A stretch of 64,000 bases of DNA, taken from Aquarana catesbeiana (taxonomy: Eukaryota > Chordata > Amphibia > Anura > Ranidae). Each line of letters starts with the position of its first letter. The first letter of the stretch is position 1. Under the pieces are notes generated by a model. It saw only the letters and a list, made by a program, of their open reading frames with translations, made no database searches and was not told where the DNA came from. The translations under genes were made by a program, and so were the position numbers. This document shows, piece by piece, positions 25,138 through 35,776 of the stretch. Where the stretch lies: positions 6,613,758 through 6,677,757 of the forward strand of contig NC_133324.1 in the NCBI RefSeq assembly GCF_042186555.1. Reading direction: 5' to 3'.

Positions 25138-25515
25138 AAGGAGGGAAAAAAAAGGGGGGAAGGGAAAAAGGGGAGGAAAAGGAAAAAGAAAAGGAGTAGG
25201 GGTAAGGTCAAGGGGATTAGAACAGAGTGGGGGGTGAGGAGGGGGGGGGGAAAGGACGGAAAGAGGGGGGGGGAGGGGGGGGGGAAGGGGGAGGGAAAAA
25301 GAAAAAGAAAAAGGGAGAGGGAAGGAAAGGGGAGGAAGGGGGGTTGGAAGGAGGAGGGAAGAGAAGGGGAAAAGGGGGGGGGAGGGAAAGAGGGGGGGGG
25401 AAGGGAAGGGGGAGAGAGAAGGGGGGAAAGAAAGAAGGAGGGGGGGAGGGGAAAGGAAGGTGTGGGAAAGGGGAGGAGAAGAGAAGAAAAAAAGGAGGAA
25501 AAAGGAGTGAAATGA
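25110..25515. repeat. ~400-bp polypurine tract with G4-like runs
   Basis: The plus strand is almost pure G and A, with many runs of four or more G. It lies between the 3' untranslated part of the PLE and its left pLTR, so the PLE transcript would carry a polypyrimidine tract. Gly/Lys/Arg-rich and Pro/Ser/Phe-rich reading frames on both strands are composition artefacts. Confidence 0.9.
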
Positions 25516-26657
25516 GACAAATATCCCAATGTACCTGATAAGGAGATTAACAAGCACACAGCACTAACAAAAGAGAGATTAATGGTGGTAAGGGAATTTT
25601 TACCTATAATTTATTTTTGCTGTAATTAGAACCCAGACTAGGAAGCTGTTGATACCCAGGGTGACATGACTAATACAGTCAATGGTCAAGGCGCCACACC
25701 GTTCCTTTGCATGGAGTCACTGTGAGGAATGTAGGTACAACAAGAAAGGTATTGTGATTGATGTGAGAAATAAAAAGACAAGTTGCAAGGTATTTTGTGC
25801 CAGGCAGGAGGGGGAAGAATACCCTACAGGAGTGATGGGCATCCCCGTCCTGCATGGAAGATACAGCATGAGTACTCACAGAAGCTCCAGATGGCGTCAG
25901 TACAGTGCTGGGTGTCCGTCTGAGACGGTAAACAGCTGAGTCTGGGCATCTTAAATGCCTCCAACCCGGAAGTTCAACGGCGACATGACCGCCGCGATTA
26001 CTTCCGGGTCCGGTCCTCCACTGTTGCGCAGGCGCGGGAGGATCGCCCGACGCAGGCGCACAGCTCAAAGATGATCAGTGCCGAAGCACTGATCAGAACG
26101 AAGCAGCAGCTGGGCTTTAACATAGCCCCGCCCACCGCCGGAGGAGCGCAAGCCCGCCACGGGGGGAGAATTAACTCCTCACATCCCCCAGAGCAGAGTG
26201 GCCAGTGCAATTTTGATAGCAACTCAAGTACAAATAATGTTAGTGAGGAGTAAACTGAGGGAGGGGAGCGATACAATGTCTCCAACGGCGGGAGCACCAG
26301 GGACCCGCAGTTAGGGAGGCATGCATCGCAGCCTGTCCCAAAACAGCATACAATTACATATCATTACAAACTAAATAAACATCGCTTTAGTTAATAAAGC
26401 AAGTAATCTCTTAGAGTTTTTAAGTCAGCCACACAAAAGAGACAAACAATAATCAATAAAAAATAAAAAATAACAGGTTTTATAATATAGTGCAACCACT
26501 ATATATAAAGAGAGTCCACTTGTATAAAGTCATAGGAAAGAGACCTGGAGTTTAGTAGATTAGAGTCCAAAGGTTTTTTATATGTAATGTTGGTGTGGTC
26601 TTTTATGTGGTTAAATCACGGCAGGGGCTGGGGGAGAAAAATGGAAGTATAACAAAT
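25516..26657 (-). other. 3' untranslated part of the Penelope element
   Basis: Downstream of the PLE stop codon on the minus strand. It is partly GC-rich with CpGs at 25940-26200. No further reading frame with PLE features is visible. It may be element UTR or captured sequence. Confidence 0.5.
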
Positions 26658-28490
26658 TTATTCAAGAAAATATTTATATGAATGTGCCTCATTAATGCCG
26701 GGAGGAACACATGCATTAAGTCGCTCAATCCACAGGGATTCACGTTTTAAAATTTCGCGGTCCCAATTGCCCCCGCGGGGGTCTTCAGGGACGATGTCTA
26801 ACACCGTAAACCGAATATAATCCAAATTGAAGCGATGATGAATACCTATATGGCGGCCTACGGTGGTAAGCTTGCCATTTGTAGAGGCGTATAGATGGTC
26901 CCCCAGTCTCTGCCGTAACTCTCTGATTGTTTTCCCCACATAGAAGGCACTGCAAATGCAGGTCATAAGGTAAATTACTCCACGTGTGCCGCAGTGGGCT
27001 GAATGTTTGGGGAAAAACATTTCACCATTGGGAAGTAGAAAATGTTGTCCTTCTTGAATCCAGGGGCAATGTGGACAGTTGCCACATTTGTAGGTGCCCC
27101 TGGGTTCCGAAGGATTAGAAGAAGGAATCCTATAATGGCTATGTGTTAATCTGTCCCTCAAAGAGGTGGCCCTTCTAAAGACCAAGTCAGGGGTGGATTT
27201 GATGTATTTTTTGAGAGTGTGGTGATCAGTCAAAATATGCCAATGATTGGACAGTATTTTTCGTAGTTGCTGGTGGTGGGTAGAGAATTTAGTAATAATC
27301 TTAGTCGTATAAGGTTGTTTAGGACGTGGGGGACCATATAGTAGTGTTTGTCGGTCTAGAGCTAGGGCCTTGTTGAATGCTTTTCTTAGCACGGTACGTT
27401 TATAGCCTCTAGCCAACAGTCGTGTGCGAAGAGCATTGGCCTGTTTGTAGAAATCCCCGTCCTCTGTGCAGTTCCTTCTCAGTCTGAGATACTGAGCAAA
27501 AGGAATACTGCGAACCAGGGGACGGGGATGAAGACTGGAGGCATGTAGCAAGGTGTTACCCGCGGTTGGTTTACGATAAAGGTCCGTAGTTAGGTGACCA
27601 GTAGAGTCCTTGGTGATCAAAACGTCCAAAAATGGAATACTTAGTCTATCGTAAGTAAAAGTAAAATGGAGATTAAAGGAGTTGATGTTTAGCTCTGTAA
27701 TGAAGGTTTGCAACAATTGCTCTGTGCCTGTCCAGATGACCAGAAGGTCATCAATGAATCTGAACCATCCTAGAACATGGTCCAGGAATGGTTCCATAAG
27801 GTCATCACTGAAAATCGCCCGTTCCCAACCACCAAGGTATAAATTCGCGTATGAAGGGGCACACGATGTGCCCATTGCAACGCCTTGGATTTGAAGATAC
27901 ACTTGGTCCATAAATACAAAATAATTTTTAGTCAAAATAAATTCTAAGAGTTTTAAGATAAAGGTATTGGTGGGCCAGGTATGATGATCCTGTTCCATCA
28001 AGAAAGAGGCAGCCGTCCGGACGCCCTGCTCGTGGGGGATGCTCGAGTAAAGAGCCTCGACATCAATAGCCACGAGGAGGGCGTCCAACAGGTCGGTTGT
28101 ATCCCGGATGTAAGAAGGTAGTCTCATGACATGGGGTAAAAGGAAGGTGTCCACCAATTTGCTGGCGTTTTCCGTTAGTGAACCCTTGCCTGAGACAATA
28201 GGTCGGCCTGGAGGTGCAGAGAGATTTTTATGAGTTTTCGGCAGAGCATAAAACGTAGGAGTACGTGGGTATTGTATATTGATGAATTTATAGGTGTCAT
28301 CATCGATGAGGCCCTCGAAGAAGGCCCCACCGATGAGTCCCCTAAATTCATCAATAGTCTGTTGAATGAAATCATTTTCAATAGGTAGATACCAATTAAC
28401 ATTGGAGAGAATTTTGAGGCACATGGTCTGGTATTGATGATGGGTCATCAGCACCAGGTTTCCACCTTTATCGGATTGCTTGATGACCAA
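26658..28490 (-). CDS. Penelope-like reverse transcriptase with GIY-YIG endonuclease
   Basis: Retroelement protein that nicks target DNA and reverse-transcribes its RNA. Visible residues 1-610; the true frame continues upstream to the poly-C at 28529 with PLE-like codons (RLQKNTDLV), so the first residue given is not a real start and the N-terminus is lost. RT: IKQSDKGGNL at 3-12, YALPKTHK at 81-88, AIDVEALYSSI at 141-151 with Asp143, GVAMGTSCAPSYANLY at 203-218, FIDDLL at 245-250 with Asp247-Asp248, FLDV at 287-290. A Cys/His cluster CGNCPHC at 469-475, with His498 and Cys500, follows. GIY-YIG: VIYLMTC at 505-511, FYVGKT at 516-521, ELRQRLGDH, and a C-terminal RESLWIERLN with the expected Glu. 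There are no internal stops. Whether the truncated protein is active is unknown. Confidence 0.95.
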   Translation of the reverse strand: MVIKQSDKGGNLVLMTHHQYQTMCLKILSNVNWYLPIENDFIQQTIDEFRGLIGGAFFEGLIDDDTYKFINIQYPRTPTFYALPKTHKNLSAPPGRPIVSGKGSLTENASKLVDTFLLPHVMRLPSYIRDTTDLLDALLVAIDVEALYSSIPHEQGVRTAASFLMEQDHHTWPTNTFILKLLEFILTKNYFVFMDQVYLQIQGVAMGTSCAPSYANLYLGGWERAIFSDDLMEPFLDHVLGWFRFIDDLLVIWTGTEQLLQTFITELNINSFNLHFTFTYDRLSIPFLDVLITKDSTGHLTTDLYRKPTAGNTLLHASSLHPRPLVRSIPFAQYLRLRRNCTEDGDFYKQANALRTRLLARGYKRTVLRKAFNKALALDRQTLLYGPPRPKQPYTTKIITKFSTHHQQLRKILSNHWHILTDHHTLKKYIKSTPDLVFRRATSLRDRLTHSHYRIPSSNPSEPRGTYKCGNCPHCPWIQEGQHFLLPNGEMFFPKHSAHCGTRGVIYLMTCICSAFYVGKTIRELRQRLGDHLYASTNGKLTTVGRHIGIHHRFNLDYIRFTVLDIVPEDPRGGNWDREILKRESLWIERLNACVPPGINEAHSYKYFLE

Positions 28491-28528
28491 GTCGGTGTTC
28501 TTTTGCAGTCTGGTGACTGCTCGAGACT

Positions 28529-29237
28529 CCCCCCCCCCCCCCCTTTTTCTCTATTCCTTTCTGCTCCAATCTTGACACGTCCGGGTGATTTTTAAATAGA
28601 ACACACCATTTCAATTTCTAATAATCTCATCCCATTGAAAAATTTCTTTATAATAGTATTACCCCAATCTGCCTCCCTGGCCCGCCCCCGGGGGAACGCC
28701 TCTCTGAGGGCGTCTCACAACATCGCTCCAGAGAACCTGCAGGGGTATAGTTTGGTGAGTGCAATTTCAAATGTCAAATCCTAGTCATGTTCTCCAATTT
28801 TACTCATGTACTCTGTGACAACTACTTATGTACTTTGCTTGTCATGTTGATACTGTATTGTTTCTCATCTTCATAGACCACATGCTATCAGACGCCTCCT
28901 GAAGAAGCGGCTGTGACCGCGAAACCGTAGAGGTTACGTCTGCAAGTATCACACTATAGAACCTCTGTCCATGTATCTGTGTGGGCATTAGCTATATCAA
29001 TTTAGTGTCAACAATGCTGCAAATAATTATCATTGTTTGTGTATGTGTAATCATGACTATGTACAATATATATCCCCTGTAGGACTTTTTTATTATCAAT
29101 TTTGAAATAAATTTATATATTTTTTATACAAAGTTCTTTTCTTTTGGTACCGTAATAGTCCCTTTATTTTTGTGAAAGAGGCAGGACCCTATTGGAGAGG
29201 TCCTTGCTCTGCCTTCTCTTTCAACCCCACTCCTTGT
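28529..29237 (+). repeat. Right pLTR of the Penelope element
   Basis: Inverted copy of 24433-25137 at the 5' side of the reading frame. It begins with a 15-C run that joins the truncated body. Its hammerhead motif lies on the plus strand, antisense to the frame. Confidence 0.9.
28889..28942 (+). ncRNA. Hammerhead ribozyme-like motif in right pLTR
   Basis: CAGACG (28889-28894), CTGAAGA (28899-28905), GCGG (28907-28910), six-base loop, CCGC (28917-28920), GAAA (28921-28924), CC-gtaga-GG stem III (28925-28933), TTA (28934-28936, predicted cleavage after A), CGTCTG (28937-28942) closing stem I. Confidence 0.8.
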
Positions 29238-29789
29238 TCATATTCATATTCGGGATGATGGTACCCGTTAATGTACTTTTACCCCCTTTTGTAAACCACG
29301 TGGCATACTTGTCAACTTAAACATGGAAATGTGTCGGAATGGCCAAGTCAAAGGCCAGACCTCAATACAATAGAAAATCTGTGGTCAGACTTAAAGATTG
29401 CTGTTCACAAGCGCAAACCATCCAACTCGAAGGAGCTGGAGCAGTTTTGCAAGGAGGAATGGGCCAAAATCCCAGTGGTAAGATGTGGCAAGTCATAGAG
29501 ACTTATCCAAAGCCACTTGGAGCTGTGATAGCCGGAAAAGGCGGCTCTACAAAGTATTGACTTTAGGGGGGTGAATAGTTTTGCACATTGACTTTTTCTG
29601 TTATTTTGTCCTATTTGCTGTTTGCTTCACAATAAAAAAAAAACATCTTCGAAGTTGTGGGCGTGTTCTGTAAATGAAATGATGCAAATCCTCAAACAAT
29701 CCATGTTAATTCCAGGTTGTGAGGCAACAAAACAAGAAAAATGCCAAGGGGGGTGAATACTTTTGCAAGGCACTGTAGATACCTAACAT

Positions 29790-29990
29790 GTCATGCTTTA
29801 AAATTGTGCAGACAAACTACGGTACTTCAAAATCTCCACAGGTAACACTTTAAAAAATTTTTACTGGTTACCAGTTTAGAGTTACCGAGGAGCTCTGACG
29901 ATCGCGGCGATACCTCACATGTGTGGTTGGAACACCGTTTACATATGTGTGCTTGACTTACGTATGCGCTCGCTTTTGCGCATGAGCGTG
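29790..29990 (-). mobile_element. Fragment of a TTAA-type DNA transposon
   Basis: Related, in opposite orientation, to 34380-34580 and in the same orientation to 63110-63200 (shared: acatgtcatgctttaaaatt-like start, gtttagagttacc). It has no coding content. Confidence 0.55.
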
Positions 29991-30027
29991 GAGGGACGAG
30001 GCACTTTACGTTTTTTTTTCTTATTTA

Positions 30028-30057
30028 TTTTACGTCACACCCTCGTGACTTCCTCAG
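30028..30057 (-). ncRNA. Degenerate hammerhead-like relic
   Basis: On the minus strand CTGAGGA (30051-30057) and a GTCAC/GTGAC stem II (30034-30038, 30045-30049) are present, but the second core reads GTAAA instead of GAAA. It probably belongs to an older PLE pLTR on the 3' side of the remnant at 30870-32557. Confidence 0.4.
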
Positions 30058-30339
30058 GGAACTGGATTGGATGAAAGAGCCATCAATTTACATCAATTAG
30101 GCATGAAGTGACAAAACCGCCATTTTGTTGAAGACCAAAGGGTGTTTTAGCAACTACCTAAGACGGCCATTTCCTTTCTTTACATTAATAAAAAATAGAT
30201 GTGAAACATCTATTAAGGACATCTATTTAAAAACAACGGGCATTTAATAAAATTGAGATAAAAATAGATCACTTGGATATCATGATATAAATATTCCAGG
30301 TAAAAAAATTGTGAATCTCTTACATCAGATAGACATTCC

Positions 30340-30640
30340 AAACAATGCCATCTTGTGAATATTCGGAGGAATTAGTTCTTCAACATCCAAAGAAGGATTT
30401 TACTGATTGGATTCATGCCATCTTGTGGACATTGAGAGGAATGACTTCAGAGAAGATATATACTCTAACAAACAAAAAAAAAAATAAATTCCAGTCATTT
30501 CAGACACTGCCATCTTGTGGAAATGCGCAGGAATTAGTTCTCCAAAATGAAAAGAAAGAATTACTAATTGAGTAACATGCCATCTTGTGGACATTAGAAG
30601 GAATGACTTCAAAAATATATATACTTTAACTGATAAAATA
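30340..30640. repeat. Two-copy tandem duplication with tgccatcttgtgga core
   Basis: tgccatcttgtg occurs four times (about 30348, 30417, 30510, 30579). Together with the flanking aggaattagttct and aggaatgacttca segments, this gives two ~160-bp units. It lies in the 3' region of a PLE remnant. There is no gene. Confidence 0.7.
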
Positions 30641-30869
30641 TATAGAAAAATATATAAACAATACATTCTACAATTATAGAATGTATAAGCCGATACCTCT
30701 GTATAAACAACACTAGCCTAATCACGACGTAAACATTATGAATAAAAAAATTAAATAAAAAATAGGAATAAGGAATAAAGATAAAAATCGAAAAATGTAT
30801 ACTGCACACCGGAAATCAAATATGAGGTTCACAATAATACATTAATAGTCACCTAAAACAATTCAAGTC

Positions 30870-32557
30870 AAAATCGATGTTTAACCCATCAGGGGCCAAT
30901 GTTTTCATTTTATAAATCCACTTCGATTCTTTTTGACTGATGGTTCTGATTGTGTGGTCCCCTCTCCATGATTTACTATATATCTCTATACCCCAAAAAG
31001 GTGAGCTCTGCTGGGTCATTTTTATGGACTGCAACAAAATGCCTCGATACACTATTTTTTGGGAATCCTTTCGATATATTTTGGACATGTTCTTTCACTC
31101 TAACTTTCAAAGCCCTTTGGGTTCTCCCTACATACTGTAATTTACACGAACATTGTAGAACATAAACCACCCCCTCTGCGTGGCAGCTAATAAAATCCTT
31201 AATTGGATAAATATGACCTGTGCTAGTAGCTTGAAATTCCTTCTTTTTTCCTTGAAATTTTTTTGAATGCTGGCAAGCAAAGCAATACTTGCAGGGAAAA
31301 AAAAAAAAAACGTTTCCACTGAAGAATGAAAATCGATTCTTTAAAGGAGGGTCAACTACATTTTTCACAATTAAGTCTCGTAATGTGGTGGCCCCTTTGT
31401 ATACAATGACCGGTTTAATCAGGTAAAATGCTTTGTAGATGTTCATCTCCTTTCAGGATGTGCCAATGTTTCTTGAATTTTTTTTCTATATCCTTATATT
31501 GGACATTATAAGGACCACGGCTATGGAACGCATGGAAGAAAACCATCAGGCCTTCAGAAAAAATACTCAAGACCTTCCTCTTCTAAGAAGCTGACAACAC
31601 AGGACGGATCTAGCGCCTTGAGACGATTCAGTTCGCATTTGCAACGCTTTACAAATCATTCATTCATTCATAATCAAGCACTAGAGCTGGTGCTTCCGGG
31701 AGGGATTGAGTTTTCTTCTCTCCATGGATCATTTGTCGTCTATCCATAGATTGTACCAATCCAATTTGCTTGTCTACGAATTGTTGAGTGTGTCCTTTGC
31801 TCATGAATCCCTTGACAATAAAGTCAGCCTGGGTCCTTTAGTCTGAGTCTTTCGTACAGTTCCGCCTAATTCTTACTAGCTGACCTTTCGGAATGTTGAA
31901 CAACCAGGGTTTGTAGTGACAACTTGTAATTGGTAAGTAGCTGTCTCTTGCTACATCTTTAGAGTGTGTTCTTGTGGTGAGTCTGTCACCTTCAATCCCT
32001 ATCTCCAGATCCAAGAACTGTATTTCCTTCTCTTCAGTTTTCCAGGTAAGTATTACGTTCCTATCGTTTTGATTTCATTTACATAGGAAATTTTCCAGTG
32101 ATTCTTTACCTCCATTCCATACTATTAGTATATCATCAATGTACCTTTTGTATGGTCCTAGTTCCCAGGGTAGATTCTTATAAACCGCCTCTTCCTCCCA
32201 TTGGGCCATAAAAGCATTGGCAACACTCGGGGCAAACTTGGCTCCCATAGCAATTCCAGTGGCCTGCCTATAATATGCCTGGTCATGCCAAAAATAATTA
32301 TTTTTCAGAGAAAACTCAATGCATTTAATAAGGAACTTATACTTATACTTACTATATTTACTATACTTACTATATTTTCTCAAAACCCACTTCGTTGCTT
32401 CGCATGCTTTGTGATGTTTAATAATTGTGTACAGGGAGGAGACATCCGCTGTTGCTAATAATGTTCTTCCTTCTAAGACTGGTGGTGGTTCCAAAAGCTG
32501 TAAAACATGCTTCGTGTCCTTAAGGTAGGATGTAGTCAGTTTTTTTGATGTAAGCAT
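30870..32557 (-). pseudogene. Second Penelope-like RT/GIY-YIG gene, decayed
   Basis: Minus-strand remnants in PLE order. RT at 32557-32075: TADVSSLYT, the GIAMGAKFAPSVANAFM block and the catalytic RYIDDIL. A frameshifted linker follows (32070-31450). The GIY-YIG part is at 31446-30976: VVYVLQCSC, LQYVGRTQR, LKVRVKEHV. A run of ctatatt/acttata repeats (about 32335-32375) adds SKYSKYSKY within the RT. Several frameshifts and a poly-A run at 31300-31311 break the frame. It is a different, older PLE family from the one at 26658-28490. Confidence 0.88.
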
Positions 32558-32909
32558 GTTTTAGTTTTTTAATAAATTGGGTTTTTGTGGTACTACACTA
32601 TTGGAGAGGCTATTTCTTTCCATGTGGATCCGGATACCGGATTGGAGGTAACCGATGTACCCATCTCCTATCCTGACTGAGTCTGGGTCCCGTTATCGAG
32701 GTGTACGTCCTAGCAATGGACTAAGGCATTTATCTCTGCCCTTGAGGTAAGAGCATTGAGCGCACATTGAAGGGGTGTTGTTACCATTTGAATCACAGTC
32801 GACATGAAATGTCTCCTCCTATCTGATGGTGAAGATTTCTGAACTTTTTGCACACTGGAATTTTATTTTGAACTTTGGTATCTTATTTGATACATTCTTT
32901 ACAGCTTGC

Positions 32910-33021
32910 GTAGTAATAAGGAGAGCCGGCAAAACTGTAATCCTTGAAGTGTTGTTTATTGGTACAATAGAGTGACAATAAAACAGTAAAGCTGACGCGT
33001 TTCGGCAATAGCCTTAGTCAA
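32910..33021 (-). mobile_element. 112-bp Penelope-derived insertion led by a hammerhead relic
   Basis: Flanked by a 16-bp near-duplication, attctttacagcttgc (32894-32909) and attcgttacagcttgc (33022-33037). On the minus strand it begins TTGACTAAGGC, then GGC-tatt-GCC stem II (33004-33013), GAAA (33000-33003), CGC and GTC (32994-32996). Compared with a functional core, CTGANGA has become TTGACTA. The rest is a short non-coding body. It resembles a SINE-sized, pLTR-only PLE copy. Confidence 0.7.
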
Positions 33022-33039
33022 ATTCGTTACAGCTTGCAC

Positions 33040-33790
33040 ATTTCTTTTGAACATTTTTTGAACACTTTTGCATTGTTATTGAATATATTTTTTGAACACT
33101 TTTGTATTTCTATTGATTATTTCTTGAATATTTTGAACATTTTTTTGAACACTTCTGCGTGTTTATTGATTATTTCTTGCACATTGAAGCACATTGTTAT
33201 ATTAGCGTGTTATGGGTGTGAAGCCCTACATCAGCTTTTTTTTTTTTCCCACATACACGTGGTTTATTGTTTATATTTTTTATATTATTTTTCACTATTA
33301 TTATTATTTTTCTTAATTTTCAACATTGTTATCATTAACACTTTCTTTTATTAGTGACTTTTATTGAGGTTTATGCGCAAGATCACATATAATTATTCAT
33401 ATACACTTTATTTACATTAGGTGATTAGTGATCACTGTTAGATTTTGCAGCATCTCCACTCTTTTCACTTTTTATATTTCACTCTAATAGCGCAGAGGTT
33501 TTTTTAATCTAAATTCACTTCCAAGGGCATAGAGTCCAGTGGGGGGGGGCCATATTGCCCTCACTCGACTTCCTGCCCATCCCTCCAGCAGATCGGATCG
33601 CTTCCACCTTTACCAATCTCTCCAGTAAAGGGGGCAAATGACCGGGAAGCAGTGGGAGGAGGGCACCTCTCCCGCCACCTCTAAAATTGATCCTGTGGGG
33701 AATGCGTCACTGAGACCAATTTTATTTTGTAGACAATCGCCCGCAGAACAAGAGGATACTGGGATTATGGTAGCTAGCTGCTGCCATAAC
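33040..33790. other. AT-rich repeat DNA, no gene
   Basis: Repeated ttgaacattttttgaacac segments at 33048-33165 and long AT-rich tracts. It probably belongs to the old PLE's upstream region. No coding signal. Confidence 0.4.
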
Positions 33791-33802
33791 AAAGGTATTT
33801 AA

Positions 33803-34880
33803 CCACTTTCGGACCCCGGTATCCTCTTCTTCAGCGGGTGGTCCATTTCAAGATAAAAGTTGTCTCTGCGGCGGATTCGCCGCAAGATCACTTTTATCGG
33901 TGGCGGGAGAGGGCCCCCCCTACCCGCCGCGCTCCGGTACCCTCCGACGCTTACCGGAGCCGTCGGCAGTGGCGGACGCAATCAGATCCTTTCCCTAGCC
34001 TGACATGGAGACGAGAGAGGGGAAGATGGCCCACACCCGTCTCCATATCATTGCAGGGCGGAAGCGACGTCAAAACGTCACTTCCGCCCATAGCTCTTAA
34101 AGGGCCATTTTTTTTTTTAAATGATAAATTTGTTTTATTTTTTTTTATTGCATTTTAGTGTAAATATGAGATGTGAGGTAATTTTGACCTCACATCTCAT
34201 ATTTAAGAGGTCCTGTCATGTTATTTTTCTATTACAAAGGGATGTTTAATAGGAATAAAAGTGACACATTTTTTTTTTTTTTTAAAGAACAGTGTAAAAA
34301 TAAAAGGAAAAATAAATAAGAAAAAAAAAAATTAAACATGCCCCTTCCCGCCGAGCTCGCGTGCAGAAGCGCTCGCAAATGAAAACGGTTTCAAACCACA
34401 CATGTGAGGTATCGCCGCGATCGGTATAGCGGGAGCAATAATTCTAGCCCTAGACCTCCTCTGTAACTCAAAACATGCAACCTGTAGAATTTTTTAAACG
34501 TTGCCTATGGAGATTTTTAAGGGTGAAAGATTGTCGCCATGCCACGAGCGGGGGCGCAATTTTGAAGCGTGACATGTTGGGTATCAATTTACTTGGCGTA
34601 ATATTATCTTTCACAATATAAAAAAAAAAAATTGGGCTAACTTTACTGTTGTCTTATTTTTTAATTCAAAAGGGTGTATTTTTTCCAATAAAGTGCGTTT
34701 GTAAGACCGCTGTGCAAATACGGTGTGACAGAAAGTATTGCAAGGACCGCCATTGTATTCTCTAGGGTGTTAGAAAAAAAATGATATCATGTTTGGGGGT
34801 TCTAAGTAATTTTCTAGCAAAAAAAACAGTTTTTAACTTGTAAACAACAAATCTCAGAAAGTGGCTCGGTCCTTAAGTGG
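33803..34880. mobile_element. TTAA-flanked non-autonomous DNA transposon
   Basis: TTAA at 33799-33802 and 34881-34884. Termini ccactttcggacc and ggtccttaagtgg are imperfect inverted repeats. The interior is CpG-rich at one end (33840-34100) and has no transposase. The TTAA target suggests a piggyBac- or Kolobok-type family. Related fragments lie at 29790-29990, 44901-45310 and 62530-63250. Confidence 0.65.
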
Positions 34881-35776
34881 TTAACGCCAAATTATTGGCG
34901 TAAATGTACTATGAGCGGTCAACAAGTAGATAGAAAGACTTGATTGTCCTTAAAAAAATAATCTATGAATTACTTTGTTACCCTAATCATATTCAATTGC
35001 TTCCAGAAAGAGAGCATAAACCATCCCTTAATAGGCTCCACATTGCAAGTTCTTTAGACAACATGCAAAAAAAACTGAACATATCCTCCTGCCCAGGCCC
35101 GCTAACCCCTGCCGATAGAAATCCGGAATTCCCCCCCAGGCCTCTCCAATCCCGCTACATTCTACCCAGATCCCAACGTCTCCAGCCATGCTGAAGATTT
35201 CTTTGAAAAAAGGCAATATTATCTCACACAAGGCCGTGACTTCCCAACACCCAGGCCGACCCATTCCATTCTATTCTTACATACAAATTAGACATCTCCT
35301 GCTCAGCTCCAAACCCCTCTCCACATGGTGTAGAGACCGGACATCTTATCTCTGACCTGTATACTCTCTTGTTTGCTAACAGTAACCCCAAAATGAACAA
35401 AGCCAATCAGCAATGGGAACAGGGGGTTTAGCTTTAGACCTCTCAGTGGAGGACTGGGAAATGGTCTACACACATAAACACCAAGGTTCAACAAATGTTT
35501 CTGCGCAAGAGAACGGGTTTAAAGTTTACTCCAGATGGCACAGAACACCAGATAGATTACACAAATTCTACCCCACGGTACCGCCTCAATGCTGGAGGTG
35601 CAATAACGAAACAGGTTGTCTACTTCACATATGGTGGAACTGCCCGCTATTTCAGCCATATCGGAAAGAGTTTCATCACCTCATCTCGCACATCACAATC
35701 TACTCTCCCGAATACTCACCCCGCACAATATCTACCCCATCATACCTTTATACCAAAGTCGGAATATAAAAGATCC

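Larger units (their letters stand above)
24433..29318 (-). mobile_element. Young Penelope-like retroelement with inverted pLTRs
   Basis: Flanked by an exact 14-bp duplication, aaacatggaaatgt, at 24419-24432 and 29319-29332. Left pLTR 24433-25137 and right pLTR 28529-29237 are inverted copies; I saw only scattered single-base differences. An 81-bp tail (29238-29318) lies outside the right pLTR, as known for PLEs. The body between them holds one long RT plus endonuclease frame on the minus strand and a 3' untranslated part ending in a purine tract. It is truncated at its 5' side: the frame runs open into the poly-C joining it to the right pLTR. High pLTR identity and the perfect duplication indicate recent insertion. 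Confidence 0.93.
23873..29775 (+). mobile_element. Tc1-like transposon split by a Penelope insertion
   Basis: The 5' part (23873-24432) and the 3' part (29333-29775) join without loss. The frame crosses the junction as GKHGNV then SEWPSQRPDLN, followed by TIENLW with the third catalytic acidic position. The right terminus is aaggcactg (29767-29775). The left terminal repeat is missing, so it is 5'-truncated. In-frame stops and a stop near 24319 show it was already dying. It is older than the PLE it hosts. Confidence 0.88.

Noticed and set aside
25075..25559. Pro/Phe/Ser-rich and Gly/Lys-rich proteins
   Set aside because: Pure composition effect of the polypurine tract in a PLE.
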